A DNA stretch of 64,000 nucleotides. It comes from Pseudomonadota bacterium (GTDB lineage: Bacteria > Myxococcota_A > UBA796 > SXON01). Positions 7,805 to 15,896 of this stretch are shown here, piece by piece. The notes under the pieces are model-generated. The model did no database searches and was not told the origin of the DNA. It saw only the letters and a program-made list of their open reading frames with translations. Numbering within the stretch: position 1 is the stretch's first letter; every line of letters begins with the position of its first letter. The stretch is from the NCBI GenBank assembly GCA_030684355.1, contig JAUXTN010000189.1, positions 1 through 64,000 on the forward strand, written 5' to 3'. Position numbers and translations under genes: made by a program.

Positions 7805-8260
7805 ATGTTGCTCTCCCTCTTCCTCGCGTCGGCGTGGGCCTCCTCCCCCTATCCGGGGGTGCTCGAGAGCGAGCTCGGCATGCCGTGCGCCCCCACGTGC
7901 ACCGTCTGCCACGAGTCCAACTCCGGCGGCGGCGGCACGGTCACCCGGGACTTCGGCATGGCGCTGATGGCGCACGGGCTCAGCGGCATGGGTCACACCG
8001 CCACGCTCACGGCCGCGCTCGACACGATGGCGACCGACGCCGTGGACAGCGACGGCGACGGCACGACCGACCTCGACGAGCTCGTCGAGGGGAGCGATCC
8101 GAACCCCGACGCCGAGCCGTTCTGCAACGTGGTGGTGCCCGAGTACGGCTGCTTCGGCGGGCAGGCCGCCGGTGTCGGCTTCGGCGCCCTGTTGGGCCTC
8201 GGCGCGCTCCGCCGACGCCGGAGGACCACCCCGGCGAATCAGGCCCCGCGCGACTCGTAG
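7805..8260 (+). CDS. secreted CxxCH protein with a MYXO-CTERM-like sorting signal
   Basis: The protein has 151 residues. A short signal peptide precedes APTCTVCHESNSGGGGT, a c-type haem motif followed by a Gly-rich stretch like that of the neighbour upstream. DSDGDGTTDLDEL is a thrombospondin-type-3-like calcium site. The C-terminus (Cys, then a hydrophobic GVGFGALLGLGAL stretch, then RRRRR) fits a MYXO-CTERM signal for surface anchoring by myxosortase. taggaag lies before ATG 7805. The 3' end overlaps the opposing phosphatase gene by 22 bp. Confidence 0.65.
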   Translation: MLLSLFLASAWASSPYPGVLESELGMPCAPTCTVCHESNSGGGGTVTRDFGMALMAHGLSGMGHTATLTAALDTMATDAVDSDGDGTTDLDELVEGSDPNPDAEPFCNVVVPEYGCFGGQAAGVGFGALLGLGALRRRRRTTPANQAPRDS

Positions 8261-8982
8261 ACGGTTCGCCCCGGGAACATCACCGCGGTGAGGAACCCGC
8301 CCTTGCCGCACCCGGTGTCGGTCGCGAACACGTCCCCGCGCACCCAGGCGTCGGCGGGGTCATCCAGGGTGTGCTCGGAGAGCTCCGGGGGCAGCAGGTC
8401 CGTCGGCGTGTGGCCGACCACGATCTGCTTGCCGGCGTAGGCGCGGAAGAAGTGGTTGGCGCGCGTCCAGAGGAGGACCGACTTCGGCTCGGCCTCGCCG
8501 GGATGCGCCCAGCGGTCGCCGTCGGGGCCGGAGAGGCGGGGCACCCCCGCGTGGACGTAGATGGCGTGGGCGTCTTCGTACCAGAGCGGCAGCGCGCGCA
8601 GCCAGGCGACGACGTCGGCGGGCCAGAACGACCCCTCGAGCAGCGCCATGCGGTCGTCGGCGCTCCCCGCGTACGAGGCGAGGCACTCCCGGGCACCGTT
8701 GGCCTTCGGGAGCACGAACTCGGGCCACCCGCCGCTGTCGATGACCCGGAGCCAGGCGTCCTCGTGGTTTCCGCGCAGGCAGATGACGCGCGCCTCCGTG
8801 AGCATCGGCAGGACCTCGCGGATCCAGCGGATGACGCCCGCGGAGTCGGGGCCGCGGTCGACGTAGTCCCCGAGGAAGACGATGGTGTCCTCGGCGTCGA
8901 GCGGCGGGAGGTGGTCCCACAACGCGAGGAGGTGGACGAGGTCGCCGTGGATGTCGCCGATGGCAACGGTGCGTGCAGACAC
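8239..8982 (-). CDS. PPP-family metallophosphoesterase
   Basis: The protein has 247 residues. The full set of metallophosphoesterase motifs is present in order: GDIHG near residue 9, GDYVDRG near 39, GNHE near 72 and HAG near 146, followed by VVGHTP. These residues bind the two metals. The pattern is that of serine/threonine protein phosphatases of the PPP superfamily and of bacterial PrpA/ApaH-like enzymes. The physiological substrate is unknown. It stands alone, convergent with the CxxCH gene and divergent from the PAP2 gene. Confidence 0.85.
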   Translation of the reverse strand: MSARTVAIGDIHGDLVHLLALWDHLPPLDAEDTIVFLGDYVDRGPDSAGVIRWIREVLPMLTEARVICLRGNHEDAWLRVIDSGGWPEFVLPKANGARECLASYAGSADDRMALLEGSFWPADVVAWLRALPLWYEDAHAIYVHAGVPRLSGPDGDRWAHPGEAEPKSVLLWTRANHFFRAYAGKQIVVGHTPTDLLPPELSEHTLDDPADAWVRGDVFATDTGCGKGGFLTAVMFPGRTVYESRGA

Positions 8983-9023
8983 GGAGGGACGGTAGCACGT
9001 CGCCCCGGGCTACGCTCCGCGCC

Positions 9024-10073
9024 ATGTCGAGCGCCCCGGCCCTGCCCGCCCCCGCCCCGTCGGCCCGTGGCGCCGACGCCGCGTCGCGGGTCGTCGCGTG
9101 GCACGAGGGCGTCCTGGTGGCCGCGATCGCGCTGTCGGCGGCGTACTTCACGTGGCGGGGCTGGCCCTTCTCCCCGCTCCTCGGCACCTCGGTCATCCGG
9201 CTCTTCCTCGCCGACTTCCAGCTCGTCGCGGTGGGCTACGTCGGGTGGCGGCTCTGGCGGGACGGGCGGGGCTTCCTGCGCGCGGCGGGGTCGTGGGCGG
9301 GGCTCCAGGGGCTCCTGCGCTTCTTCCGCGTGGTGGCGCCCGTGTACGCCGCGCAGGTGCTCTACGCGAATTGGCTCGCGGTCGTGCCGCTGGTGAACCC
9401 GCGCCTCTACGATGCGCCGCTGCTCGCGTCGGAGGCGTGGCTCTTCGGCGGCTCGATGACCCGGTGGATGTCGCTCCCCGACCATCCCGCGGTCACGTTG
9501 CTCGTCGACCTCTGCTATCTCTCGTTCTTCCACTGGATCGTGCTCGCGATCGTGCTCCTCCACGTGCTCGACGGCGCGCGGGCGGCCCGGCGCCTCGTCC
9601 TCGCGCTCACCCTCTCCACGCTCGTCTCCACCACGATCCTCGTGGCCTTCCCTACGCTCGGCCCCGCGTTTCTCGACCCCGCGAGCGTGGCGCCCATCGT
9701 CCCCGCGATGCTGCAATCCGGCCACTTCCACGACGTGTCCCGCGCGTTCCGCGCCGCGGTGCTCGCGAACCCCGGCGGCTTCACCCTCGTGCCGTTCCTC
9801 GGCGTGAGCGCGTTCCCGAGCATGCACGTGGGCCACACGTTCCTGGCGCTGGCGTTCCTGTGGCCGCGGCACCGCTCCGCGTTCCAGCTCTTCCTGCTCC
9901 CGGTGCTCGGCGCGTGGATCGGCACCGTCTACCTGGGTTGGCACTACGCGCTCGACGGGGTCGCGGGGATCGCCATCGCGGCGGGCGCACGTCGGGTGGC
10001 GGGGCGGTGGCTGCCCGAGGCCGCGCTTCAGACCCACGGCTCCACGACGATCTCGAACCGCCCGAAGTCGTAG
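9024..10073 (+). CDS. PAP2 superfamily integral membrane protein
   Basis: The protein has 349 residues with about six membrane segments. PAP2 motifs are FPSMHVGHTF (catalytic His) and GWHYALDG (second His and Asp), as in the inositol-phosphoryl-transfer (AUR1-like) and lipid-phosphate phosphatase branch. The long N-terminal region before the PAP2 core and the YANW, FFHWI and VAFPTLGP segments favour the AUR1-like group that acts on lipid phosphates. The ATG at 9024 is preferred over an upstream in-frame ATG at 8973, which would overlap the divergent gene. The C-terminal 15 codons overlap the opposite radical SAM gene. Confidence 0.75.
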   Translation: MSSAPALPAPAPSARGADAASRVVAWHEGVLVAAIALSAAYFTWRGWPFSPLLGTSVIRLFLADFQLVAVGYVGWRLWRDGRGFLRAAGSWAGLQGLLRFFRVVAPVYAAQVLYANWLAVVPLVNPRLYDAPLLASEAWLFGGSMTRWMSLPDHPAVTLLVDLCYLSFFHWIVLAIVLLHVLDGARAARRLVLALTLSTLVSTTILVAFPTLGPAFLDPASVAPIVPAMLQSGHFHDVSRAFRAAVLANPGGFTLVPFLGVSAFPSMHVGHTFLALAFLWPRHRSAFQLFLLPVLGAWIGTVYLGWHYALDGVAGIAIAAGARRVAGRWLPEAALQTHGSTTISNRPKS

Positions 10074-11248
10074 GGCACCCCCGCCGCGGCGACCGTCTGG
10101 ACGAGCCGCTCGCGCAGGCCCTTGCGCCGCAGGTCGGCGGCGCGGTGGTAGCAGAAGGGGTTGTTGCCCCGGCGCCCAAGCGTCGTGTGGGCGGTGAACG
10201 AGCAGCCCCCACGGCAGGTCTCGGCGTAGTAGCAGCCCTTGCAGTAGCCCCAGAGCTCGTCGAGGGTGCGGTCGCGCACGAAGCGGATCGCCTCCGCATG
10301 CGCCCAGATCTCGTCGAGCGCGAGCGTACGCACGTTGCCGCCGGTGTAGGGCGCGGTCGGCAGCGACGGGCAGGCCTTTACCGTGCCATCCGACTCGATG
10401 CTGATCGTGTAGACCCCCGCGACACACCCCTGCCAATACACGGCGTCCCGACCCACGCGCGAGCGCAGGATGGTCTCGTGCGGCCCGAAGTACCCGATGT
10501 TGTTGCCCGCCTGCACGTCGAAGCGGCGGCGCAGGTCGGGGCCGGCCTCCCACGCGCGCGGGTGGGCCACCGCGTCGAGTTGGATCGCGGCGAGGGTGTC
10601 CATCACGTCGAGCATCTGCCAGGGCTCGAGGATCCAATCCGGGTGGTCCGCGGCGTTCCCCATCGGCACGGTGAGCTGGGGGCGCCAGCTCCCGACGTGG
10701 TGGTCACGCATCGTGGCGGCGGTCTCGGCGAGCCGGGTGTGGTTGAGCCGGTTGACCTGGGTGTTCACGCTGGTCGGCAGGCCGGCGGCGCGGCAGGCGT
10801 CGAGCGCGCGCAGGGCGGCGGCGTGGCTCCCGGTGTTGCCGCGGAGGACGTCGTGGATGTCGGCCGGCCCGTCGATGGAGAGCCCGATGGCGTGGAGCCC
10901 CGCGGCTTCGAGCGCCACCGCCCGCCTGGGGGTCAGCGCACGGCCGCCGGTCTGCATCGTGACGAGCATCCCTTCGCCCGCGAGAAAGGTGACGATCTCG
11001 AGGAGATCCGCCCGCAGGTAGGCCTCCCCGCCGATGAGCGTCACCTCCTGCGTGCCGAGCCGCGCGAGCGCCCGGCCGACCTCCCGAACCTCCTCGGTGG
11101 AGAGCTCGCTCGTGCGCGCGGCGCCGGCCCGGGAGCCGCAGTGCTGGCACGGCTGGTCGCAGCGCAGCGTCAGCTCCCAGACGGCGTAGAGCGGCTTGGG
11201 GACGCCCTCCTCGCCGGGGGCGGGTGCGCGGCGCGGCGGGGTCGACAG
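10028..11248 (-). CDS. radical SAM protein with SPASM domain, start unresolved
   Basis: The radical SAM core begins VWELTLRCDQPCQHCGSRAG with the CxxxCxxC cluster motif, followed by LIGGEAYLR and GLSIDGP. The C-terminal SPASM region has Cys residues in WQGCVAGVYTISIESDG, KACPS, CKGCYYAETCRGGC and FCYHR for auxiliary clusters. Such proteins modify peptides or mature enzymes. No ATG, GTG or TTG lies in frame near the expected N-terminus. The best candidate is CTG at 11248, six bases after ggag, giving about 406 residues. A GTG near 11417 would intrude into the divergent gene. Its 3' end overlaps the PAP2 gene by 46 bp. Confidence 0.72.
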   Translation of the reverse strand: MSTPPRRAPAPGEEGVPKPLYAVWELTLRCDQPCQHCGSRAGAARTSELSTEEVREVGRALARLGTQEVTLIGGEAYLRADLLEIVTFLAGEGMLVTMQTGGRALTPRRAVALEAAGLHAIGLSIDGPADIHDVLRGNTGSHAAALRALDACRAAGLPTSVNTQVNRLNHTRLAETAATMRDHHVGSWRPQLTVPMGNAADHPDWILEPWQMLDVMDTLAAIQLDAVAHPRAWEAGPDLRRRFDVQAGNNIGYFGPHETILRSRVGRDAVYWQGCVAGVYTISIESDGTVKACPSLPTAPYTGGNVRTLALDEIWAHAEAIRFVRDRTLDELWGYCKGCYYAETCRGGCSFTAHTTLGRRGNNPFCYHRAADLRRKGLRERLVQTVAAAGVPYDFGRFEIVVEPWV

Positions 11249-11350
11249 GGGCAGCTCCGGATGGCCGGAGTGTAGCGCCCCGGAGCACCGGGAGGCGAAG
11301 TCCGGTCCCGAGGCCGGCCCGCACCCGGGCCCACTTCCAGTAAAGCGGCG

Positions 11351-11387
11351 GGGTCCTTCGCGGACGATTGGACCCTCCCGCGGGTCC
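11351..11387. promoter_or_regulatory. gggtcc/ggaccc dyads upstream of the STM401x operon
   Basis: Half-sites gggtcc (11351-11356), ggaccc (11370-11375) and gggtcc (11382-11387) form two overlapping inverted repeats, the second with a 6-bp spacer. They lie 18-54 bp before the ATG at 11405 that opens an eight-gene unit. They could be an operator or an RNA hairpin in the leader. No clear -10/-35 is visible. Confidence 0.3.
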
Positions 11388-11404
11388 TGGGCTACAGTCG
11401 CGGG

Positions 11405-11731
11405 ATGCCGCTCCACCCCTGTCCGTCCTGCGCCTGTCACGTCGCCGCCGACGTGTGCACCTGCCCGCACTGCGGTTCCTCCGTGTGTACGCGGGAGAGG
11501 AAGCTCCCGGCGGCCGCGCTGCTCATGGGCCTCGCGCTCACGGGCTGTGTCTTCCCCACGCCGCAGCCGAAGTACGGCGTCGCCATCGACAGCTCGTTCG
11601 TGGACACCGACGAGGACGGCTACGCCGCGGACGAGGACTGCAACGACGACGACGCCACCATCCACCCCGGCGCGGTCGAGACCCCGGGCGACGGCGTCGA
11701 CTCCAACTGTGACGACGCGGACGACACCTGA
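11405..11731 (+). CDS. small membrane protein with Zn-ribbon and MopE-like Asp motif
   Basis: The protein has 108 residues. The N-terminus has two CxxC pairs (CPSC, CTCPHC) with a further Cys, a zinc-ribbon pattern, then a hydrophobic segment LPAAALLMGLALTGC that may be a membrane span or an internal lipobox. The C-terminus is one MopE-type unit: DTDEDGYAADEDCNDDDATIHPGA and DGVDSNCDD. A cytoplasmic zinc ribbon fused to an exported calcium-type motif is unusual. If the translation start were instead downstream, it would be a plain lipoprotein, but no start codon was found there. The stop overlaps the next ATG (atga), so it opens the operon. Confidence 0.55.
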   Translation: MPLHPCPSCACHVAADVCTCPHCGSSVCTRERKLPAAALLMGLALTGCVFPTPQPKYGVAIDSSFVDTDEDGYAADEDCNDDDATIHPGAVETPGDGVDSNCDDADDT

Positions 11732-12141
11732 TGCTCGCGCGCAGCCTGCTCGTCCTCCTCCCGCTCGCCCTCGCCGCGTGCGCCGGGCCCGCCGCCCTCC
11801 CGCTCATCCCCGACGCGAGCGCGAGCAGCTGCGGCTCCATCTCCAACGCCGACCTCCGCTACTACTGCCAGAGCAGCTGCGGCTCGATCTCGGACGCGGA
11901 CCTGCGCTACTTCTGCCAGGGGAGCTACGGCTCCATCTCCAACGCGGACCTGCGCTACTACGGCCAGTCCAACTGCGGGTCCATCTCCAACGCGGACCTG
12001 CGCTACTACTGCTCGGGCAGCTACGGCTCGATCTCCGCGTCGGACCTGCGCTACTACGGGCAGGGGAGCTGCGGCTCCATCGGCGACGCCGACCTGCGTT
12101 ACCTGTGTCAGTCCGGAAAGCGGTATCCAGGGAGGCATTGA
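11731..12141 (+). CDS. lipoprotein built of six 16-residue Cys repeats
   Basis: The protein has 136 residues. The signal ends in the lipobox LAAC with Cys17. Residues 33-128 are six tandem 16-residue units of the form S-C-G-S-I-S-N-A-D-L-R-Y-Y-C-Q-S. Units 1, 2, 4 and 6 have Cys at positions 2 and 14. Units 3 and 5 have Tyr and Gly at those two positions. The paired loss suggests a disulfide or metal/thioether link within each unit. No family function is known to me. It overlaps its neighbours on both sides by stop/start fusion, placing it in one operon with the STM401x enzymes. Confidence 0.7.
   Translation: MLARSLLVLLPLALAACAGPAALPLIPDASASSCGSISNADLRYYCQSSCGSISDADLRYFCQGSYGSISNADLRYYGQSNCGSISNADLRYYCSGSYGSISASDLRYYGQGSCGSIGDADLRYLCQSGKRYPGRH
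11827..12114. repeat. six tandem 48-bp coding repeats
   Basis: Six head-to-tail 48-bp units encode the 16-residue repeats of the lipoprotein at 11731. Units differ by synonymous and non-synonymous changes, so they are not a fresh duplication. The Ser-Ile-Ser core and the Asp-Leu-Arg-Tyr stretch are kept nearly unchanged in all six. Confidence 0.92.
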
Positions 12142-13358
12142 TGCAGTCGAGCGTGCGCCGGTTCGAGATGGTCGAGGGCAGCGCCAGCAAGTTCTGGGAA
12201 GTCGGGCAGGACGGCGCGTCCTTCACGGTCGTGTACGGGCGCATCGGGACGGCCGGCCAGAGCAAGACCACGGCGTGCGCGAGCCCCGAGGCGGCCCGGG
12301 CCGAGGTCGACAAGCTCGTGCGCGAGAAGACGAAGAAGGGCTACCAGGAGCTCGGCGTGGCCGAGAAGAACTGGCGCCCGCCGGCCCACGTCGACACCGG
12401 CAGCCACATCGAGCGCTTCCTGAACTACAAGGTCGCCGGGTTCAATCCGGACGCCGATCCCGAGGACGTGGACGAGGAGAGCGGGCGCCGCGAGTTCCCG
12501 ACGCTGCGCGACCTCGACAAGCGCGTGTTCCGCGTGGGGATCCAGAGCTACGAGGACGCCGAGGAGGACTTCGCGACCCGCCTCGACGCGCTGTTGGCCG
12601 ACAAGCGGGTGGGCGAGCTCCGCGGCCTCGTCATCGGCGGTTGGTTCTCCGAGGTGTGCGAGGCCGGCCCCACCGTGCTCTGCGAGCGGCTGATCGCGAA
12701 CGCGTCGAAGCTCCGGGCGCTCCGGGGCTTGTTCGTGGGGGACATCATCCAGGAGGAGTGCGAGATCTCCTGGCTGCACCAGTCCGACTACGCGCCGGTG
12801 CTCCGGGCGCTGCCGCAGCTCGAGGAGCTCGTCGTGCGTGGCGGCGAGGGGCTGCGCTTCGAGGGGCTCGCGCACCCCAACCTCCGCTCGCTCACGGTGC
12901 AGACCGGCGGCCTCTCCGGGGCGACCGTGCGGGACATCGTCGCCGCGGACCTCCCCGAGCTGCGCGTGCTCACGCTCTGGCTCGGCACCGACGACTACGG
13001 CGGTGACGCCACCGTGGCGGACTTCGCGCCGCTCCTCGCGGGCGACCGCTTCCCCAAGCTGGAGCACCTCGGCCTCCAGGACAGCGAGAACGCCGACGAC
13101 ATCGCGGTGGCCATCGCGAAGTCCCCGCTCCTGGCGCGGCTCTCGGGGCTCGACCTCTCGATGGGCACCCTCTCGGACATCGGCGGGCAGGCCCTGCTCG
13201 ACAGCCCCCACCTGCGCGGGCTGAAGCACCTCAACCTGCGCTACCACTACCTCTCCGCCGACATGGTGAAGAAGATCCGCGCCCTCGGGATCGAGGTGAA
13301 CGCGGGCGACCGGCAGGAGGGCGACGAGGACGATCGCTACGTGGAGGTCTCGGAATAG
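12141..13358 (+). CDS. STM4015-family protein: WGR domain plus leucine-rich repeats
   Basis: The protein has 405 residues. Residues 1-75 form a WGR domain (FEMVEG..KFWEV, VVYGRIGTAGQSK), a module otherwise found in PARPs and bacterial proteins linked to nucleic-acid or protein binding. From about residue 150 to the end it has irregular leucine-rich repeats (LRGLVIGGWF, LEELVVRGGEGL, LRSLTVQTGGL, LRVLTLWLG, LEHLGLQDS, LKHLNLRYHYL). This architecture matches STM4015 family proteins. ggagg precedes ATG 12141, which overlaps the previous stop by one base. Being followed by STM4014-STM4011 homologues supports the assignment. Confidence 0.75.
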   Translation: MQSSVRRFEMVEGSASKFWEVGQDGASFTVVYGRIGTAGQSKTTACASPEAARAEVDKLVREKTKKGYQELGVAEKNWRPPAHVDTGSHIERFLNYKVAGFNPDADPEDVDEESGRREFPTLRDLDKRVFRVGIQSYEDAEEDFATRLDALLADKRVGELRGLVIGGWFSEVCEAGPTVLCERLIANASKLRALRGLFVGDIIQEECEISWLHQSDYAPVLRALPQLEELVVRGGEGLRFEGLAHPNLRSLTVQTGGLSGATVRDIVAADLPELRVLTLWLGTDDYGGDATVADFAPLLAGDRFPKLEHLGLQDSENADDIAVAIAKSPLLARLSGLDLSMGTLSDIGGQALLDSPHLRGLKHLNLRYHYLSADMVKKIRALGIEVNAGDRQEGDEDDRYVEVSE

Positions 13359-14446
13359 TGCCCCCGGGCCTCGTGGTCGTGACGGTGCCGGGAGACAAGC
13401 GCGCCCGCGCCCTCGAGGCAGCGGCGGCCGGAGGGGCCCTCGACGTGCGCTGGGTGGCGTGGGCGGACGCGTTGGCCGAGCCCGGGTGCGTGGGGGCGGC
13501 GGGGCGGCCCGGGGACTGGTTGCGGGTCGACTCGCCGGGGTCCGACGTCGGCATCTGGCACGCGTTGGCCCGCCGCGGCGGCTTCGACGGCGCCGTGCCC
13601 GCGGGCCAGTGGCGACCGGGCCGCGCGTGGGCCGCCGGGCTCGCGGATGCGCTCGGGGCCATCGACGCCGGCGCGCCCCACCTGGCCCCGACCCACCCGC
13701 GTGCGCACGTCCTCACGATGACCGACAAGCTCGCGTGCCACGACGCGCTCGTGGCAGGAGGGGTGCCGGTGCCGGAGACGTTCGAGGCGCCTGCCACCCC
13801 GGCCGCGCTCCGTGCGCGGGTGGAGGCCGAGGGCCGCCACGCCGTGTTCGTGAAGCCGCGGTGGGGCTCCTCGGGCGCGGGCGTCCTCGCGTGGCGCCGA
13901 TCCGGGGCCCGAGAGCAGGTGGTGACCCCCGCCTCCCTCGACGACGGGCGGCTCCTCAACGACAAGCGCCTCCACACCTACACCGACCGCGGCGCCATCG
14001 ACGTGCTGCTCGAGGCCGTGGTGGCCGACGGGGCGGTCGTGCAGCGCTGGATCCCGAAGGCGGGGGTCGACGGGCGCCCGTTCGACCTCCGCGTGCTCGT
14101 GGTGGACGGGCGCATCGCGCAGCGCGTCGCCCGCGTCGGGCGCGGGCCGATCACGAACCTGCACCTCGACGCCGCCCGGGCCGATCCCGACGCCGTCCTG
14201 GCGCCCTTCGGGGCGCGCACCGTCCCCGCGGTCCACGCCGCCTGCCTCGCGGCGGCCGCGTGCTTCCCGGGGCACCGCGCGATCGGCGTCGACGTCATGG
14301 TCGACCCCCGCGGCCGCCCCTACGTGCTCGAGTGCAACGCGTGGGGCGACTACCTGCCCGGGCTCCTCGTGGACGGGCTCGACAGCTACGGCGTGCAGCT
14401 CCGCGGCTTGTCGATTCCCCGCCTGGCCGCCCAGGTGCCCGCATGA
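13358..14446 (+). CDS. STM4014-family ATP-grasp-like protein
   Basis: The protein has 362 residues from GTG 13358, which overlaps the previous TAG by one base. ATP-grasp features are seen: VFVKPRWGSSGAG (nucleotide-binding lysine and Gly loop), FDLRVLVVDGRIAQRVAR, and the metal-binding end IGVDVMVDPRGRPYVLECNAWGDY with the ExN motif. It therefore probably activates a carboxylate with ATP and joins it to an amine or thiol, as in RimK-like ligases. The substrate is unknown. It lies between the WGR-LRR and HAD genes in the overlapping operon, which matches the conserved STM401x neighbourhood. Confidence 0.75.
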   Translation: MPPGLVVVTVPGDKRARALEAAAAGGALDVRWVAWADALAEPGCVGAAGRPGDWLRVDSPGSDVGIWHALARRGGFDGAVPAGQWRPGRAWAAGLADALGAIDAGAPHLAPTHPRAHVLTMTDKLACHDALVAGGVPVPETFEAPATPAALRARVEAEGRHAVFVKPRWGSSGAGVLAWRRSGAREQVVTPASLDDGRLLNDKRLHTYTDRGAIDVLLEAVVADGAVVQRWIPKAGVDGRPFDLRVLVVDGRIAQRVARVGRGPITNLHLDAARADPDAVLAPFGARTVPAVHAACLAAAACFPGHRAIGVDVMVDPRGRPYVLECNAWGDYLPGLLVDGLDSYGVQLRGLSIPRLAAQVPA

Positions 14447-15042
14447 TCCGCCCGCGCGCCCTCCTCGTCGACCTCGACAACACCCTCGTCGACCGCGATG
14501 CCGCCATGGCCGCCTGGCTCGGCTCGCTCGTGCGGGGCGCGGACCTCCCCGCGCTCCTGCTGGCGGACGCCGGCGGCTACGGCCCCAAGGAGGCCTTCTT
14601 CCGGGCGGTGGGGGCGGCCGCGGGCCTCTCCGCCGCGCGCGTGCGGAGCGCCTTCTTCGTCGACTTCCCCGAGCACTTCGTCCTCCGGCCCGACGCCGCG
14701 GCCCTCCTTGCGGGCTTCGACGGCCCGAAGGTCGTCGTCACCAACGGCTGGCGGCGCCTGCAACGGGCGAAGCTCGCCCGCGTCGGGCTCCTCGATCGCG
14801 TCGACCACGTCCTCGTCTCGGAGGAGGTCGGCGTCGAGAAGCCGCACCCGGCCATCTTCCACGCGGCGCTCGCGTGCGCGGGGTGCACCGCGGCGGAGGC
14901 CCTGATGGTCGGCGATCACCCCGTGGCCGACATCGCCGGTGCGCGTGGCGTCGGCATCCCCGCGGTGTTCGTGCGCAGCCGGTGGTTCGCCCCGCCCGCG
15001 GACGTCCCGGCCATCGACCACCTCACGGAGCTCCGGTGGTGA
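14443..15042 (+). CDS. HAD-family hydrolase
   Basis: The protein has 199 residues with all four HAD motifs: VDLDNTL (nucleophile Asp and acid/base Asp), VVTNG, GVEKPHPAIF (Lys) and MVGDHPVADIAGA. The helical cap makes it like YjjG/phosphoglycolate-phosphatase enzymes. The start ATG overlaps the stop of the STM4014 gene (atga). Its position inside the STM401x string suggests it removes phosphate from an intermediate of that pathway (inference). I do not recall a HAD gene as a fixed member of this cluster. Confidence 0.82.
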   Translation: MIRPRALLVDLDNTLVDRDAAMAAWLGSLVRGADLPALLLADAGGYGPKEAFFRAVGAAAGLSAARVRSAFFVDFPEHFVLRPDAAALLAGFDGPKVVVTNGWRRLQRAKLARVGLLDRVDHVLVSEEVGVEKPHPAIFHAALACAGCTAAEALMVGDHPVADIAGARGVGIPAVFVRSRWFAPPADVPAIDHLTELRW

Positions 15043-15896
15043 ACGCCCTCGGCGGCATCGGCGACGGAGCCCCGATCGGGGTGCCCGAGAGCGCCACGCG
15101 CGTCGACTTCCGCGCCGCCTTCCTGGCCCGCGACCTCCTGCTCCTCACCCTCGACGCCCTCCGCTACGACGTCGCCGCGGACGCCCTCGCCGCGGGCCAC
15201 ACGCCCAACCTCGCCGCGCTCCTGCGCCGCGGCTGGGAGGCCCGCCACACGCCCGGCACCTTCACCCTCCCGGCGCACGAGGCCTTCTTCGCGGGCTTCT
15301 TCCCCACGCCGCCGACCCCGGGCCCGCACCCGCGGCCGATCGCCCTGCGCTTTCCAGGCTCCCGCACCATCGGGCGCGACACGCTCCTGCTCGACGGCCC
15401 CTGCCTCATCGGGGCGTACGCCAGGGCGGGCTACCACACGATCTGCATCGGCGGGACGGGCTTCTTCGACCCCGGCTCGCCGCTCGGCGCCATCCTCCCC
15501 GCCCGCTTCCACGAGGCCCACTGGTCACAAGCGATGGGCGTGACGAGCCGCCGCGCCTCCGCCACCCAGATGACGCTCGCGGCCGCGCGCCTCGCCGCCC
15601 TCCCGCCGGGCAAGCGCGCGCTCCTCTTCCTCAACGCCGCCGCGACCCACCCGCCTACGCGCCTGTTCCTCCGCGGTGCCCGCACCGAGAGCGTCGCGAC
15701 CCAGGCGGCCGCGCTCGCGGACCTCGACCGGCACCTCCCCGTGCTGCTCGACGCCCTGCGCGCCCGCGGGGGCGCCGTCGGCATCGTGTGCGGCGACCAC
15801 GGCACGTGCTTCGGCGAGGACGGCTACGTGGGGCACCGCGTGGCGCACCCGCTGGTGTGGACCGTGCCGTACGCCGAGGTAGAGGTGGCGCCATGA
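15039..15896 (+). CDS. STM4013/SEN3800-family alkaline-phosphatase-fold hydrolase
   Basis: The protein has about 285 residues. Alkaline phosphatase/sulfatase superfamily landmarks are LLLLTLDALRYDVA (metal Asp), the nucleophile region HTPGTFTLPAHEAFFAGF and the late metal site VCGDHGTCFGEDGYVGHR. There is no signal peptide, so it is cytoplasmic, unlike most sulfatases. Two adjacent GTG codons (15036, 15039) can start it. 15039 gives a 4-base overlap with the HAD stop, and ggag lies upstream. It belongs to the STM4013 hydrolase family by motif order and neighbours. Confidence 0.78.
   Translation: MNALGGIGDGAPIGVPESATRVDFRAAFLARDLLLLTLDALRYDVAADALAAGHTPNLAALLRRGWEARHTPGTFTLPAHEAFFAGFFPTPPTPGPHPRPIALRFPGSRTIGRDTLLLDGPCLIGAYARAGYHTICIGGTGFFDPGSPLGAILPARFHEAHWSQAMGVTSRRASATQMTLAAARLAALPPGKRALLFLNAAATHPPTRLFLRGARTESVATQAAALADLDRHLPVLLDALRARGGAVGIVCGDHGTCFGEDGYVGHRVAHPLVWTVPYAEVEVAP

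Noticed and set aside
11827..12114. CRISPR array
   Set aside because: The units are 48-bp coding repeats with no unique spacers.
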